Of a stretch of DNA of 64,000 nt, positions 1 through 9,864 are shown in pieces. The stretch lies in the NCBI GenBank assembly GCA_017610005.1, contig JAFCCU010000003.1:1-64000 (forward strand), in the 5' to 3' direction. Numbering within the stretch: the first letter of the stretch is position 1; each line of letters opens with the position of its first letter. A program made the translations under genes and the position numbers. Origin of the DNA: Candidatus Woesearchaeota archaeon. GTDB taxonomy: Archaea > Nanobdellota > Nanobdellia > Woesearchaeales > B29-G15. The notes below the pieces were generated by a model. The model ran no database searches. It saw only the letters and a list, made by a program, of their open reading frames with translations, and was not told where the DNA came from.

Positions 1-10
1 CCCTTTTTCC

Positions 11-310
11 CCCTTCAGACTATTAGGGTTTAGGGTATAAAGTTTAAGATATAGTGTTTTTCACTTCAGACTTCTAACTTCAGACTTCTAACTTCAGACT
101 TCTGACTTCAGACTTCTGACTTCAGACTGTTATAGGGTTTAAGGTGTAAGGTTTAATTAAAGGTGTTTTTCACTTCAGACTTCTGACTTCAGACTTCTTA
201 CTTCAAACTTCAGACTTCTTACTTCAGACTTCAGACTTCAGACTTCTTACTTCAGACTTCAGACTTCTTACTTCAGACTTCAGACTTCTGACTTCTGACT
301 TCAGACTGTT
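11..310. repeat. 7-bp tandem repeat array with composite flanks
   Basis: Intergenic array of the heptamer ACTTCWG (ACTTCAG/ACTTCTG with TA and CAA variants). It is interrupted twice by a conserved flank: a run rich in GGGTTTAGGGT/GGGTTTAAGGT ending in GTGTTTTTCACTTCAGAC (about 24-70 and 130-180). The array ends in CAGACTGTTAA just before the promoter of the next gene. The same composite recurs at 12.5, 16.9, 44.9, 46.9, 50.3 and 56.9 kb. No gene is seen in this stretch. Confidence 0.9.
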
Positions 311-353
311 AATACCAGAAAAATATATAAAGTCTGCAGGGAACAATTAAGCT

Positions 354-1076
354 ATGGAAAAAAAGGAGGAAGAAGATAAAGGTTCACCAGAAGCAACTGA
401 AATTGATGAAGTAATAAAAATCCTTAAAAATTTTTTTGGGGTTTTTTTTGGTATTAAAGATGAATATACCTACTCTGAGTTAATAGATACTGCAACAAGT
501 TCTGGTCTTGACGAACCAACCCTCAATAAAATTACTGATTATCTGAATCATGTTAAACATGTGTTATACATTAAAGAAAAAACTAGTGAAATAGACAAGG
601 AGTATATTAAAAACGGCTTAACCAATTTAATTGAGGCCCTTGTAGAAGGAAATTCTGTTGAAATAACTGAATCAGTTAAAACAAACATATTTTCTAGGAT
701 GGCTAATCATAAAAAAGATCAAGTTATTAAACCTGTTGCTTTAAAAAAGATTATAATTAAAGAAGAACCTGAAAAACCACTTCTTGAAAAAAGGCCTTCT
801 CCTAAACCCTTACTTGAGAAAAAACCACTTCTTGAAAAGAGACCAGTTAAGACAAAACCCTCATTTGAAAAAACTGTTATAAAATCTGTTGCTAAGTTAG
901 ACATCGAAGCAGAGTTAAAAAAACTTGAAAAGCAAATCTTAAAACTTGACAACCCATTTATTAAACTTGAATTAGAATCACTAAAAGGAGATATTGAGCT
1001 CTACAAAGCAGACCCTACTTCAATAAAACCAGAACTAATTAGTGAAAAATTAAATACCCTAAAAAGCAGACTTTAA
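354..1076 (+). CDS. hypothetical protein with Lys/Pro-rich linker
   Basis: I do not recognise this 240-residue protein. It has an acidic start, a predicted helical segment (about residues 18-105), a basic low-complexity linker with three copies of PLLEKRP/PLLEKKP (about 142-163), and a helical Lys/Glu-rich end that could form a coiled coil (185-240). No signal peptide or membrane segment is seen, so it is probably cytoplasmic. A TATA-like AATATATAAAG at about 329-339 lies close enough to the ATG for a leaderless transcript. It ends convergently, overlapping the stop region of the surface-protein operon by 4 nt. It is a likely real gene because codon use is consistent along its length. Confidence 0.75.
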   Translation: MEKKEEEDKGSPEATEIDEVIKILKNFFGVFFGIKDEYTYSELIDTATSSGLDEPTLNKITDYLNHVKHVLYIKEKTSEIDKEYIKNGLTNLIEALVEGNSVEITESVKTNIFSRMANHKKDQVIKPVALKKIIIKEEPEKPLLEKRPSPKPLLEKKPLLEKRPVKTKPSFEKTVIKSVAKLDIEAELKKLEKQILKLDNPFIKLELESLKGDIELYKADPTSIKPELISEKLNTLKSRL

Positions 1077-4000
1077 GTTTTCTTATACAATAAGAAAAAC
1101 CCAAACATCATAACAATTCCTAAACCAATCCCTGCCCAAGTCACAACTCCTTGTTTTTCTAATAATTCTTTAATAACATTCCCTGTGGTTTTAGGCACTT
1201 CTAAAGTTGGAACATCTTCAGAAATTAAATATCTACAATCAGATGCAACCTTATTTACTATTGTTTCAGCTTTAGCATATTGTTTTAAGGCAAGTGCTTC
1301 TGATGCAGTATTTAAAATCTCATTTAATTCTAAACACTCTGGATGACTCCCAAGTAAATCCTCTGTAAATGCAATTTTTGTGTTGATTTGAGAGGAATTA
1401 TGCTCTCCTTTTTCCCTTGAATTAACCATAATCTTAACTGAGTCATTAGTGTTAGGATCACGAACAAGACCAGATACAATAATTTCATATGTCCCTGCAA
1501 TCTTAAAAGGAGTTATTGTTAATGTTGTATTCTTAGTTTCACCCACTCGAAGTTCTGCAAAAGTTTTTCTAGAAAACGTAAAGTTCATATTATTCCCTTC
1601 ACTTGTCGCATTCATTGTAATATCCAGTAAAGTTTCATTTGTGGGATTTGTAATTTTAATTGGAACCTTAACACTTTCATTTTGGTAAACTGTAACCTCG
1701 CTTGGAGAAATTAATTTAAATTTAGCATACTCAGTTTCCTTTTCTTTCTTTACTTGTGTTTGTACTAAAACTCTTGTACTTGAAGCCCTACTCTCAGATG
1801 AAGACCCAGCCCCTGTTCCCTGCAATATCAACACATCAACATCATTTGAATAAGTTGTGGAATTTCCATCAGATACAAAAAATCTAATTGTGTCTTCTCC
1901 ATAATAATCTCCATCAGGCTCAATTCTTACATTATAATTATCCTCAATAGTTATATCCAAATAATCATAAGAATCTGCACCATAAGTTAAGTTATCAGTA
2001 GGATCAAGGTCATAAAAATAATCATTTAAAAAAAGCACACTTGAATAAATGTTATTATTGTTGAGGGTGATATTTGAAATGGAATAGTTCACACTTGCTG
2101 CCTCAAGGCAAGGAGTTAGAGAAGCATTTGAAGAAATAAATCTAGCCTTATATTGAAAGTACCTATGAGAACCAGAAGGCACTGTATCAAGAGAAGGGTC
2201 ATAAAAATCACTCCATTCAGTCCAAGTAATGTTATTCTCAGATCCCTTTGTCATAAAACTTAAACTAGTCCCAGGAGGAGTTATCGCACTATAATTTAAA
2301 TATCCAATTTCTAAAAGCATCCTAGCTTCAAGATCAATTATATCTGAAATAAAGCTCCCAGTCAAAGAATAATTTCCATTCAAATATTGTAAACATACAA
2401 TTCCAGAACTTAAAATACTCGTATTTTCAAAAGTTCCGTCAGATAATGTATCATAATCACTATCATACTTAGTTCCAAAAATAGGGGGCCTATTAATATC
2501 CTCAATAGAAATATCCCACATAAATTCGCTTCTTGCGCCTTCATCATCATATACATATAAAGTTAAATTGCTAACTCTTCTGCTACTATACCCAAAAAAA
2601 TGAGAATACGCAATACCTGACGAAATATTCACTCCATCAAGAGACCACACATAAAAAATATCATTATCTAAAGGATCAACATCATTTGAAGTATGATTAA
2701 AGACAATCCTTCTTCCTTCAGAAACATTAATTGAAGTTTTAGAACCACCATTATCTTCTAAAATTGATACATTAATCCAAGAAAAATTTGTATAAAAAGA
2801 TATTGGCTTTCCAACCGGTGTTATTGTGAGAATATATGGAGGGTCGTTTGTATCAGAAATGTTCATAAAAACTACTTCAGATACTAGATTACCAATTAAA
2901 TCATTAATTGTCAAATTAAAATAATATTCCCCAATAAGATCATCCTCTGGGGTGAAATTAATTAATAATCTGCCAGGAGTGGAATTTAAGATAGTTAAAT
3001 TAAATGGTTCTGTACATGAATTATTCTGCGTACAATTAATCCAAGAAAGTGCAAAAGTAATTGGATCATTTTCTTCATCTGTTACATTCAAATAAATTAA
3101 ATGTTGCCTCCCTTCAGATACATTCTCCCAAGAGTATGATTCATTTAATGGGGGATCAAAATAGGGAGGATCATTAGTTAGATTAATTCTTAAAGAAAAT
3201 ATTATTGAATCATTCCCCCCATCCCCATCACTTACATTTATCTTAATACTGTAAGTTGCATTTGCAACAGTAAAATTTGGAATAAAGTTAATTGCGCCTG
3301 AATCTAAGTTTATATCAAATAAAGAAGTATTATCAACAAAGGTTAATGGGTCATTATCTGGATCATATGCAACAATAGTTAAGTTAAATGGGTAATCCTC
3401 CCAGGCAGTTTGACTCCCAGGATCTATTGTAATTCGTGGAGGCCGATTATAAGTTATCTCAAAATCAACTATCTGCCAATCTCCTAATTGAGGAAATCCA
3501 TTGTCAACCACAGATATATTCACAGTATGATTCCCTCTATCTGAAAGGGTGGGAGTAAATCTAATCTCTCCAGTACTTGAATCAATATTAAAAAAACTAG
3601 CATTATCTGAAAAAGTTAGTTCTTCAGCCCCTCCATTTCCATCATCTGCTGTAACAGTAAAATTGTATTCTTTGCCAATTTTTGCAATTTGAGGATCAAT
3701 TAGGTAAATTGTGGGAGCCATATTAATGTAACTTACATTAAGCAAAAATGTGGTATAATTAGTTGCTCCATGTTCATCAGTGATATTTACTGGAATAGTA
3801 AATGTTCCATTAATAGAAGGAGTAAAATTATAAGTTGCAGAATTTCCTACTTCAGCTACCTTTAAAAAACCCGAGTAATCAATTGAAAAATTAATTGTGT
3901 CACTATCTGGATCTCCCCCAGTGATTTGTAAAGAAAAACTGCTATTCTGACTCACATTTTGAGTGGAGATCGTATTAATGTAAGGTGCATAATTCTCTTT

Positions 4001-5260
4001 TATTTCAAGTACAAAAGTAGTACTATTAAATTCACCTGCTTCATCGGTAACTGTGATATTTATTGTGTAGTTACCAGTATTGGAATTACTAGGGACAAAA
4101 TCAATTATCCCAGTGAGTAACGCAATATCAAAAAATGAGGAATCATCTGTGAAGTTCATTAAACCATGTTCGGGATCAATTGCATCAACATCATAATAAA
4201 ATTGAGTTTTTGCATATGCTGTTTGATTGGGTATTAAACTAATAATTGGTGCATCTGAAACAGGAGTAACATTTACAATAAAAGAGTTTGAAAGCACCCA
4301 TTTCCTCCCATCACTTGCATTAAAAGTAATATTTAATTCTCCAAAAAAATTCTGTTCAGGATAAAAAGAAACATAATAAGGGTAAACCTGAGAAATTTGT
4401 ACATTCATTGACCCATTACCTAAGGGGGAAAAGAACATATTGTCTGGGCGATGAGTACATTCAGTATCTAAATCAAAAAATCTAGAGGGAAAAAGTGCAA
4501 ATTCATTAACTCGCACAGTATCTTCTGGAAATTCTAGATCAGTAAATTGATTACTCAAGTTAAATGTAGGCTTTCGATTAACATTTATGATATTTGTGAT
4601 ATTCCACTGCAGTGTATCATTTAATCTCTCAATATCCTCCACAACCAATAATACTGTTTTGTTAGATGGTTCACAATACCCAGTTGTAACATTATAAGTT
4701 TGGTTTGATGACACATTTACCCCATCAAGAAAATAAGTATTTCTAAGGGTATCAAGCCCAAAGGGTAAATCAGGGTCTGATGCAGAATAATTAAAAGAAA
4801 AACCAATTGAATCATTCTCATACATTGTAAGCTCTAATGAACCGGGATCATACCAAGTGATATTTGGAGGGTCATTGATATTGGCCACATCAAAATAAAT
4901 TGTTCTAACAATCCCATCATCATCTGGTGCATCATCATCAAGCCCAATCTGAACAGTATGAACACCAATTTCAGTTTTCGTAGGTGTGAAATTAAAGACA
5001 CCCCAAGAATAGTTATAAGTATTAAACTTAACTGAAGTAAATCCCCCTAAAGGGACATTAAATAATGAGAAATTTAAAGGGTAATCATTATCGAGATCAA
5101 TTCCTTGATGATAGCTCAAAAAAAGTTCGTCTTGGGTAACTTGAAATACTTGTGATGCAACAATATCCAAAAAGTTGGGCGATGAACCAGCAACAACCAA
5201 TTCAAATGACATAAGTACAACTATTAAAACTGCCAACTTGGCAATAAAATTTCTTTTCAT
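1073..5260 (-). CDS. large surface protein with tandem cadherin/Ig-like repeats
   Basis: A 1395-residue secreted protein held by a C-terminal membrane anchor. Residues 1-25 form a signal peptide (hydrophobic core AKLAVLIVVLMSFELVVAG). Most of the rest is a chain of roughly 90-residue cadherin/Ig-like repeats, marked by recurring DPD.D.LTF and N.PP.I boundaries and calcium-ligand-like acidic motifs. A Ser-rich hinge follows (GTGAGSSSESRASS), then a CARDB/APHP-type beta domain (about 1205-1305), then a short helical region and a TM segment (about 1372-1392). N-glycosylation sequons are very dense. It is the last gene of the surface operon and overlaps the 1025-aa gene by 4 nt (ATGA). A role in adhesion, S-layer or host contact is inferred from domain type only. 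Confidence 0.85.
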   Translation of the reverse strand: MKRNFIAKLAVLIVVLMSFELVVAGSSPNFLDIVASQVFQVTQDELFLSYHQGIDLDNDYPLNFSLFNVPLGGFTSVKFNTYNYSWGVFNFTPTKTEIGVHTVQIGLDDDAPDDDGIVRTIYFDVANINDPPNITWYDPGSLELTMYENDSIGFSFNYSASDPDLPFGLDTLRNTYFLDGVNVSSNQTYNVTTGYCEPSNKTVLLVVEDIERLNDTLQWNITNIINVNRKPTFNLSNQFTDLEFPEDTVRVNEFALFPSRFFDLDTECTHRPDNMFFSPLGNGSMNVQISQVYPYYVSFYPEQNFFGELNITFNASDGRKWVLSNSFIVNVTPVSDAPIISLIPNQTAYAKTQFYYDVDAIDPEHGLMNFTDDSSFFDIALLTGIIDFVPSNSNTGNYTINITVTDEAGEFNSTTFVLEIKENYAPYINTISTQNVSQNSSFSLQITGGDPDSDTINFSIDYSGFLKVAEVGNSATYNFTPSINGTFTIPVNITDEHGATNYTTFLLNVSYINMAPTIYLIDPQIAKIGKEYNFTVTADDGNGGAEELTFSDNASFFNIDSSTGEIRFTPTLSDRGNHTVNISVVDNGFPQLGDWQIVDFEITYNRPPRITIDPGSQTAWEDYPFNLTIVAYDPDNDPLTFVDNTSLFDINLDSGAINFIPNFTVANATYSIKINVSDGDGGNDSIIFSLRINLTNDPPYFDPPLNESYSWENVSEGRQHLIYLNVTDEENDPITFALSWINCTQNNSCTEPFNLTILNSTPGRLLINFTPEDDLIGEYYFNLTINDLIGNLVSEVVFMNISDTNDPPYILTITPVGKPISFYTNFSWINVSILEDNGGSKTSINVSEGRRIVFNHTSNDVDPLDNDIFYVWSLDGVNISSGIAYSHFFGYSSRRVSNLTLYVYDDEGARSEFMWDISIEDINRPPIFGTKYDSDYDTLSDGTFENTSILSSGIVCLQYLNGNYSLTGSFISDIIDLEARMLLEIGYLNYSAITPPGTSLSFMTKGSENNITWTEWSDFYDPSLDTVPSGSHRYFQYKARFISSNASLTPCLEAASVNYSISNITLNNNNIYSSVLFLNDYFYDLDPTDNLTYGADSYDYLDITIEDNYNVRIEPDGDYYGEDTIRFFVSDGNSTTYSNDVDVLILQGTGAGSSSESRASSTRVLVQTQVKKEKETEYAKFKLISPSEVTVYQNESVKVPIKITNPTNETLLDITMNATSEGNNMNFTFSRKTFAELRVGETKNTTLTITPFKIAGTYEIIVSGLVRDPNTNDSVKIMVNSREKGEHNSSQINTKIAFTEDLLGSHPECLELNEILNTASEALALKQYAKAETIVNKVASDCRYLISEDVPTLEVPKTTGNVIKELLEKQGVVTWAGIGLGIVMMFGFFLLYKKT

Positions 5261-8200
5261 TGAACCACTGTAAACTTAAATATTCTATTCACTGTTGTTC
5301 CATCATTATCTACTACAGTAATGGTTGCAAAATTTTTTCCCAAGAGATGGTGCCCAGGGATGAACCTAATTTGGCCAGTGTCCCTTCCAATTGTGAAATA
5401 TTCTGAATCATCAAAAAATTGTAAAGGTTTACTTCCTCCAGTAGTTAATACCTTATAATAAAAAAATTCTCCTACATTCATTTCTACAGAAGGTATTGCC
5501 TGAACTTCAAGATCAATATCTAAACTAACATATCCAGTAAATGCAGGTCCAAATACTCCAAATACTCCAGTTAACGCAAGTAAAACTATTACAACTACTA
5601 ATTTAGGACTTTTTTTCGGCCTCACCTCTACCTTATCAATCTCTTTTATTTTTTTATAAATGTTTCCTTTCTCTGTCGCTGGGAACCTTAAATAAAGTTG
5701 GTAAAGTTCTTCTTTCATTGATTCTAAAAGTTCAGGTTGGGTTTTTAAAATAGTGTAAAAATGGATAACTGAAACATCAAAAAGCTCCTTTAAAGTCTGG
5801 CCTGTTGCCAAAAAGGCCTCAATAAAAGTTCCTCTTACTACTTCTTTTGAATCTTTAATAAGTGTAGGTGACCCCGTTCCCGTTAAAAATAATGAATTAA
5901 TAAGTTTCTTAGTTTTCTTCCTTAATTCCTCAGTGAATCCATTATAGGAATTAACAATTGGCGAAAGTTTAACAAAAGAATAATCTCCATAAATGAATGA
6001 AAAGAATTTTCCCATGACATTATTCAAATCCAATAATCCAATCTCTCCCTTAGGCAATGTGTTTAGCAAATCCATAAATCCAATATAGGGGTGAAGCCAT
6101 GACAGTACAAGAGAAGTTTCTGGACCCTTTTTAAAAAGACCTACAAAAAACTTAGTTACTACTCCAGCAACATCTTCAATTTTCTTTCTAACAAGAATTG
6201 TGACTCCAGTGGCAATAGCCAAAGAAATTATTAAAATTGACCAAAAAGCATTTGACATTTGAGGTCTTTCCAAAATTACTTCTTTTTCACAAGGAGAACA
6301 TTCACTTCCTCCACAATCAATTCCCTCCTCCTCCCCATTTTTAATACTATCTTCACAAGTAGGGCAAGGACTACAAGGGCCCCCGCAATCAACTTCTTCT
6401 TCTCCCCCCACAATAAATACTTCTTCAAGGTACTGCCCATCTTCAGTTTTTACTATTTCAACTAATTGCTCTCCTTGGTTTTTAATTCCATCAAAACAAG
6501 TTGGACAAGGGTAACACATTCCCCCGCAATCAATTCCTAATTCCCCTTGATTTTGTATTCCATCAAAACAAGTAGGGCAAGTGGGGCAATTTCCCCCGCA
6601 ATCAACCCCTGTCTCATTTCCATTTTTTATATGATCAAAACAAGTAGGAATGTACGTGCAATCTTTTAACATTATAGGGGTCCAAATTGCCAAATCACAT
6701 TCATTTAAATCAGTACAATCTCTAGTCATAATCCCAGTAGGTTTACATCCACTCCAATTTCCACATTGCCAATTAGGCTCACAAATCCCTTGCTCTGGTG
6801 TTCTTAATGAGGGATTCTCTTGCGGATCTTCAGGCTCTGGTACCCACAAAACCCTTAAATAAATATCATTACTGCTAGAGGCATATCCAAAGACATCAGT
6901 AGCTACAAAAATTGCCGTTCTATTACCATACCAATCCGTACTTGGGATGAATTCAGGTAAATCAGTTGTTTGATTAATTTCAATATAAATATTATCTACT
7001 TCTTCAGCTATCGAAAAATTTAACTCATCCCCATCAGGGTCTGCAAGATAAAGTCCTAAATCACGCCCAGTTAAAAATTGATTCCATTGCCATGTTTCAT
7101 TGGGGTATGTTTCAATTAAAACCGGTGCCCGATTAGTAATTTCAAAGTCTGAATATCTCCAATGAGTTTCCTCTTTTTCAACTGCAGTAGCATTACAATA
7201 CACCCCCCATTGATCATTGATCCCAAGAGGGTTAGGGGTAGAAAATTCTCTTGTAAAATAATAAAGTTTAGAGGAAGAATTATAGTTCATATAAGTAAAA
7301 GTATCATCCTCATAATAACTAATGTTAATCATACAATAAACTCCGGTTCCATGAACTGCCTCTCCATTCACTGCATCTGTTAAATTAGCATAAAATGTCA
7401 CTGGTTGATTAACAAAATATGGCGCTCCAAAATCAGTATCATCAAATAAATCTACTGTAACATAAGACCCCTCTTCTAAAGTGTATACTGCAGCCCCATT
7501 TCGTTTCATTTTAAATGAAAAAGTATCATTAGTTTGACTTATTGGGGGGCATGAAGCTGCACGGCAAGGTTTCCCTTTTCTAAGTACTTGAGGTTTAACA
7601 TAAGTCATATTATAAAATGTTAAAACTGGTTGAATTGTTGATAAAAATTCACTTACGCAAGGAATGTTTCCAATTCTAAAATAGTGTTTACCAAAAGCAA
7701 AATTTTCATCTAAGTTTGCGCCATCAAAGTTTATTGAGCCGTTATAAAAATGAATTACTCCTTGATTAATCATCCCAACAGAGGGCCCTTGGAGGGCAAA
7801 CCATGAAGAAAGTTCTGAGTAATTTGTTGTCAAATTATTTGTAAAATTACTCCAAATTGGTTCCTCATCATAATTATTTATGCTAAATAAACCAGACAGT
7901 TCATCACCAGAGGTGGTACATGAAGTGAAATTAGCATCTCCATGAATTTGATATGCACAATTTGCATCATCAAATTGTGTTGTGTCTATAATCTTTGTTA
8001 AATATCCTCCTCCCCCTGTTGTTGTATTTCCAAGAGATTCATCATTAGAACCGCGTTTCAAAATAAGATTTACATAAGAGAGAAAATTAATGGGAATTGA
8101 ATGCATCCTTATTGTAAAATTTCCTGAAATAATTTGAGAATCATAAGGGTCATCAAAAAATAATTCAGGTTTAACTGGTTCAACACAAAAACTTATCCTG

Positions 8201-8334
8201 CCCGCGTCTGTCATTGAATGACCGGTTATCTTAACATATTGGGAAGTTGTCCAAAAAGACCACACTGAAAAAACTATTAAAAGTAACGCTAGCATGGCCA
8301 GTACATTGTTACCACTATACAACCCTTTTTCCAT
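5257..8334 (-). CDS. multi-domain membrane surface protein (TSP1-like, Cys-rich repeats, cadherin-like)
   Basis: A 1025-residue protein. N-terminal TM (about 11-30) is followed by an extracellular beta-rich region, a TSP1-like W.C..W..C segment (about 545-585), and four Cys-rich repeats of the type CxDxIxNGxExxxDCGGxCxxC (about 590-720). A second TM (about 735-757), a soluble helical part, a third TM (about 930-950) and a terminal cadherin-like repeat come next. Residues about 120-270 resemble the next protein upstream (shared CAY, GLFS and NxxE elements, and GKPC against GQNC), so the two are paralogous there. A TATA-like TACTATATATATTTTAC at 8353-8369 fits a leaderless ATG at 8334. Surface function is inferred. 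Confidence 0.85.
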   Translation of the reverse strand: MEKGLYSGNNVLAMLALLLIVFSVWSFWTTSQYVKITGHSMTDAGRISFCVEPVKPELFFDDPYDSQIISGNFTIRMHSIPINFLSYVNLILKRGSNDESLGNTTTGGGGYLTKIIDTTQFDDANCAYQIHGDANFTSCTTSGDELSGLFSINNYDEEPIWSNFTNNLTTNYSELSSWFALQGPSVGMINQGVIHFYNGSINFDGANLDENFAFGKHYFRIGNIPCVSEFLSTIQPVLTFYNMTYVKPQVLRKGKPCRAASCPPISQTNDTFSFKMKRNGAAVYTLEEGSYVTVDLFDDTDFGAPYFVNQPVTFYANLTDAVNGEAVHGTGVYCMINISYYEDDTFTYMNYNSSSKLYYFTREFSTPNPLGINDQWGVYCNATAVEKEETHWRYSDFEITNRAPVLIETYPNETWQWNQFLTGRDLGLYLADPDGDELNFSIAEEVDNIYIEINQTTDLPEFIPSTDWYGNRTAIFVATDVFGYASSSNDIYLRVLWVPEPEDPQENPSLRTPEQGICEPNWQCGNWSGCKPTGIMTRDCTDLNECDLAIWTPIMLKDCTYIPTCFDHIKNGNETGVDCGGNCPTCPTCFDGIQNQGELGIDCGGMCYPCPTCFDGIKNQGEQLVEIVKTEDGQYLEEVFIVGGEEEVDCGGPCSPCPTCEDSIKNGEEEGIDCGGSECSPCEKEVILERPQMSNAFWSILIISLAIATGVTILVRKKIEDVAGVVTKFFVGLFKKGPETSLVLSWLHPYIGFMDLLNTLPKGEIGLLDLNNVMGKFFSFIYGDYSFVKLSPIVNSYNGFTEELRKKTKKLINSLFLTGTGSPTLIKDSKEVVRGTFIEAFLATGQTLKELFDVSVIHFYTILKTQPELLESMKEELYQLYLRFPATEKGNIYKKIKEIDKVEVRPKKSPKLVVVIVLLALTGVFGVFGPAFTGYVSLDIDLEVQAIPSVEMNVGEFFYYKVLTTGGSKPLQFFDDSEYFTIGRDTGQIRFIPGHHLLGKNFATITVVDNDGTTVNRIFKFTVVQ

Positions 8335-8367
8335 AATTAGAATGATTAACAGAGTACTATATATATT

Positions 8368-9414
8368 TTACTCGTGGATCTTATAGAAATCAGCTGCGCA
8401 AACATCATTTGTGGGAATATCATTTTCACAATTAACTAAATATTCAAATTTACCTGCGTTCTCAAACGTGCGTTTATAAGTATAAATTTCCTCTTGGTAA
8501 CCCATTAACTGATTCCCATCGGGAAATGTAATTGTGCATCTTCCATTTGTAATAGGAATACCTTCAATTGTTGAGTAAATTGCACTAAATGGTACTTCTT
8601 CACCAACATGGTATACTTTATAATCCTCGGTAGGGTTACTGACAGTCAAACTTGCTGTTCTGCCCTCAACAAGTTCATAGTTTCCAAGTCTATATAAATC
8701 AACAACAAATGTGCCATTCTCATACTTCACCCTCCTACAACGCTTACAGTTTTGTCCATTTAACAAAAGAGAAGGCTCAACAAAATTAATACCTTGAAAA
8801 TAAACCCTCACAGAAGACCCTGGATTTCCCCAACAAGGAAAATCTTTTTCTTTTAAATTTAATTTTCCATTTGAAAAATCAACCTCAACATCAGTTCCTG
8901 GATGGACTATCCCTTTTGAGAACAATAATTTACCTATGCCCCCCACTCCAACAGTATAAGGTTCTTGAACATAATTTACCGATTCTTCATTATACACTGA
9001 AAATAGCCCAGTCACATCTGAAGAACTAAAAGTTTCATTTGAAACTCTAATATAAAGCTTATACGCACAAACTGCATCCGGTAATTGTGCTGTATCAAAT
9101 TCAATTAATGCAGTCCCATTGGGAACCCCGCTATATAATTTTATTACATTCCCGTTTCCTCTCACAAATGTTTCTAAGATCATATCATCTGGAACTAAGA
9201 TACTTAACTCATTAATCCCACTTAGAACATTTCCTGTAACTAAATTATTAAGTTCAACCCCAGGCAATAATGGCGAAACTTCCTTATCCCCTATTGGTGC
9301 AATAATCTGACCAGTAACCTTAGAATTTAGAAAAGCTGTCCAAGAAACCCAAATAGTTGAAATAATCACAAGAAGGGTTACTGTAATGATGATGTTTCTT
9401 GAAACATGCCCCAT
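8368..9414 (-). CDS. N-terminally anchored surface protein, paralogue of the 1025-aa protein
   Basis: A 348-residue protein with one N-terminal TM (about 7-28), then VTGQII and a beta-rich extracellular domain with paired cysteines (CKRC). It shares blocks with the N-terminal third of the protein encoded just downstream, which suggests duplication. Start choice: an in-frame ATG exists 15 nt further upstream (9429), but the TATA element CTTTTATAG at 9436-9444 lies about 26 nt before the ATG at 9414, which fits a leaderless start there. It heads a sub-transcript within the surface-gene run. Function unknown beyond surface exposure. Confidence 0.8.
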   Translation of the reverse strand: MGHVSRNIIITVTLLVIISTIWVSWTAFLNSKVTGQIIAPIGDKEVSPLLPGVELNNLVTGNVLSGINELSILVPDDMILETFVRGNGNVIKLYSGVPNGTALIEFDTAQLPDAVCAYKLYIRVSNETFSSSDVTGLFSVYNEESVNYVQEPYTVGVGGIGKLLFSKGIVHPGTDVEVDFSNGKLNLKEKDFPCWGNPGSSVRVYFQGINFVEPSLLLNGQNCKRCRRVKYENGTFVVDLYRLGNYELVEGRTASLTVSNPTEDYKVYHVGEEVPFSAIYSTIEGIPITNGRCTITFPDGNQLMGYQEEIYTYKRTFENAGKFEYLVNCENDIPTNDVCAADFYKIHE

Positions 9415-9449
9415 AGTAAATAGATACATAAAACACTATAAAAGCATTT

Positions 9450-9860
9450 CTATTTTCGCTTGTATATTGCTCTAAGGGTGCCTGAGTACTTTCCGTGCTT
9501 TGTATCATCTGGCACTTCGAAAAAGATATCGACATTCTTTATTTCACCAGGTTCAACTTGTACAACACGCTCAATGGAGATATAATCAGAAATGTTTCCA
9601 TAAATTTGAAAATAAACTTCCACCTCAAAAGGAAATGTATTGGTTGCGTTTAAATGCCTAATGCCTTTTCCCCCAGGGGTAATTGACCCCATCAAGATTT
9701 GAGTCCCATTAAATCCAATTCCATATTTTGTCCCAACCTTACCAACTATAGAAAACTCCTGAACATTTAACACTTGAGTTCTAGAAAAAATATATGAAGA
9801 AATACCAATTGATAGCAAAACTACAATAATAATGATTATAATAACTTGTTTTATTTTCAT
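9450..9860 (-). CDS. small membrane-anchored protein
   Basis: 136 residues. A Lys-start N-terminus and TM helix (about 4-24, rich in Ile/Val) are followed by a single beta-sandwich-like extracellular domain. That domain contains PGGKGIRHLNATN and ends in YSGTLRAIYKRK, a pattern seen in CARDB/COG1470-like membrane-proximal domains. The ATG is preceded by GGTGAGAAT, a good ribosome binding site. It lies 4 nt downstream of the stop of the 372-aa gene, consistent with co-transcription. Probably a surface or assembly component; specific role unknown. Confidence 0.8.
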   Translation of the reverse strand: MKIKQVIIIIIIVVLLSIGISSYIFSRTQVLNVQEFSIVGKVGTKYGIGFNGTQILMGSITPGGKGIRHLNATNTFPFEVEVYFQIYGNISDYISIERVVQVEPGEIKNVDIFFEVPDDTKHGKYSGTLRAIYKRK

Positions 9861-9864
9861 ATTC

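Noticed and set aside
11-310. CRISPR array
   Set aside because: The repeats are contiguous heptamers without unique spacers of constant length, and no cas genes other than the casposase are present.
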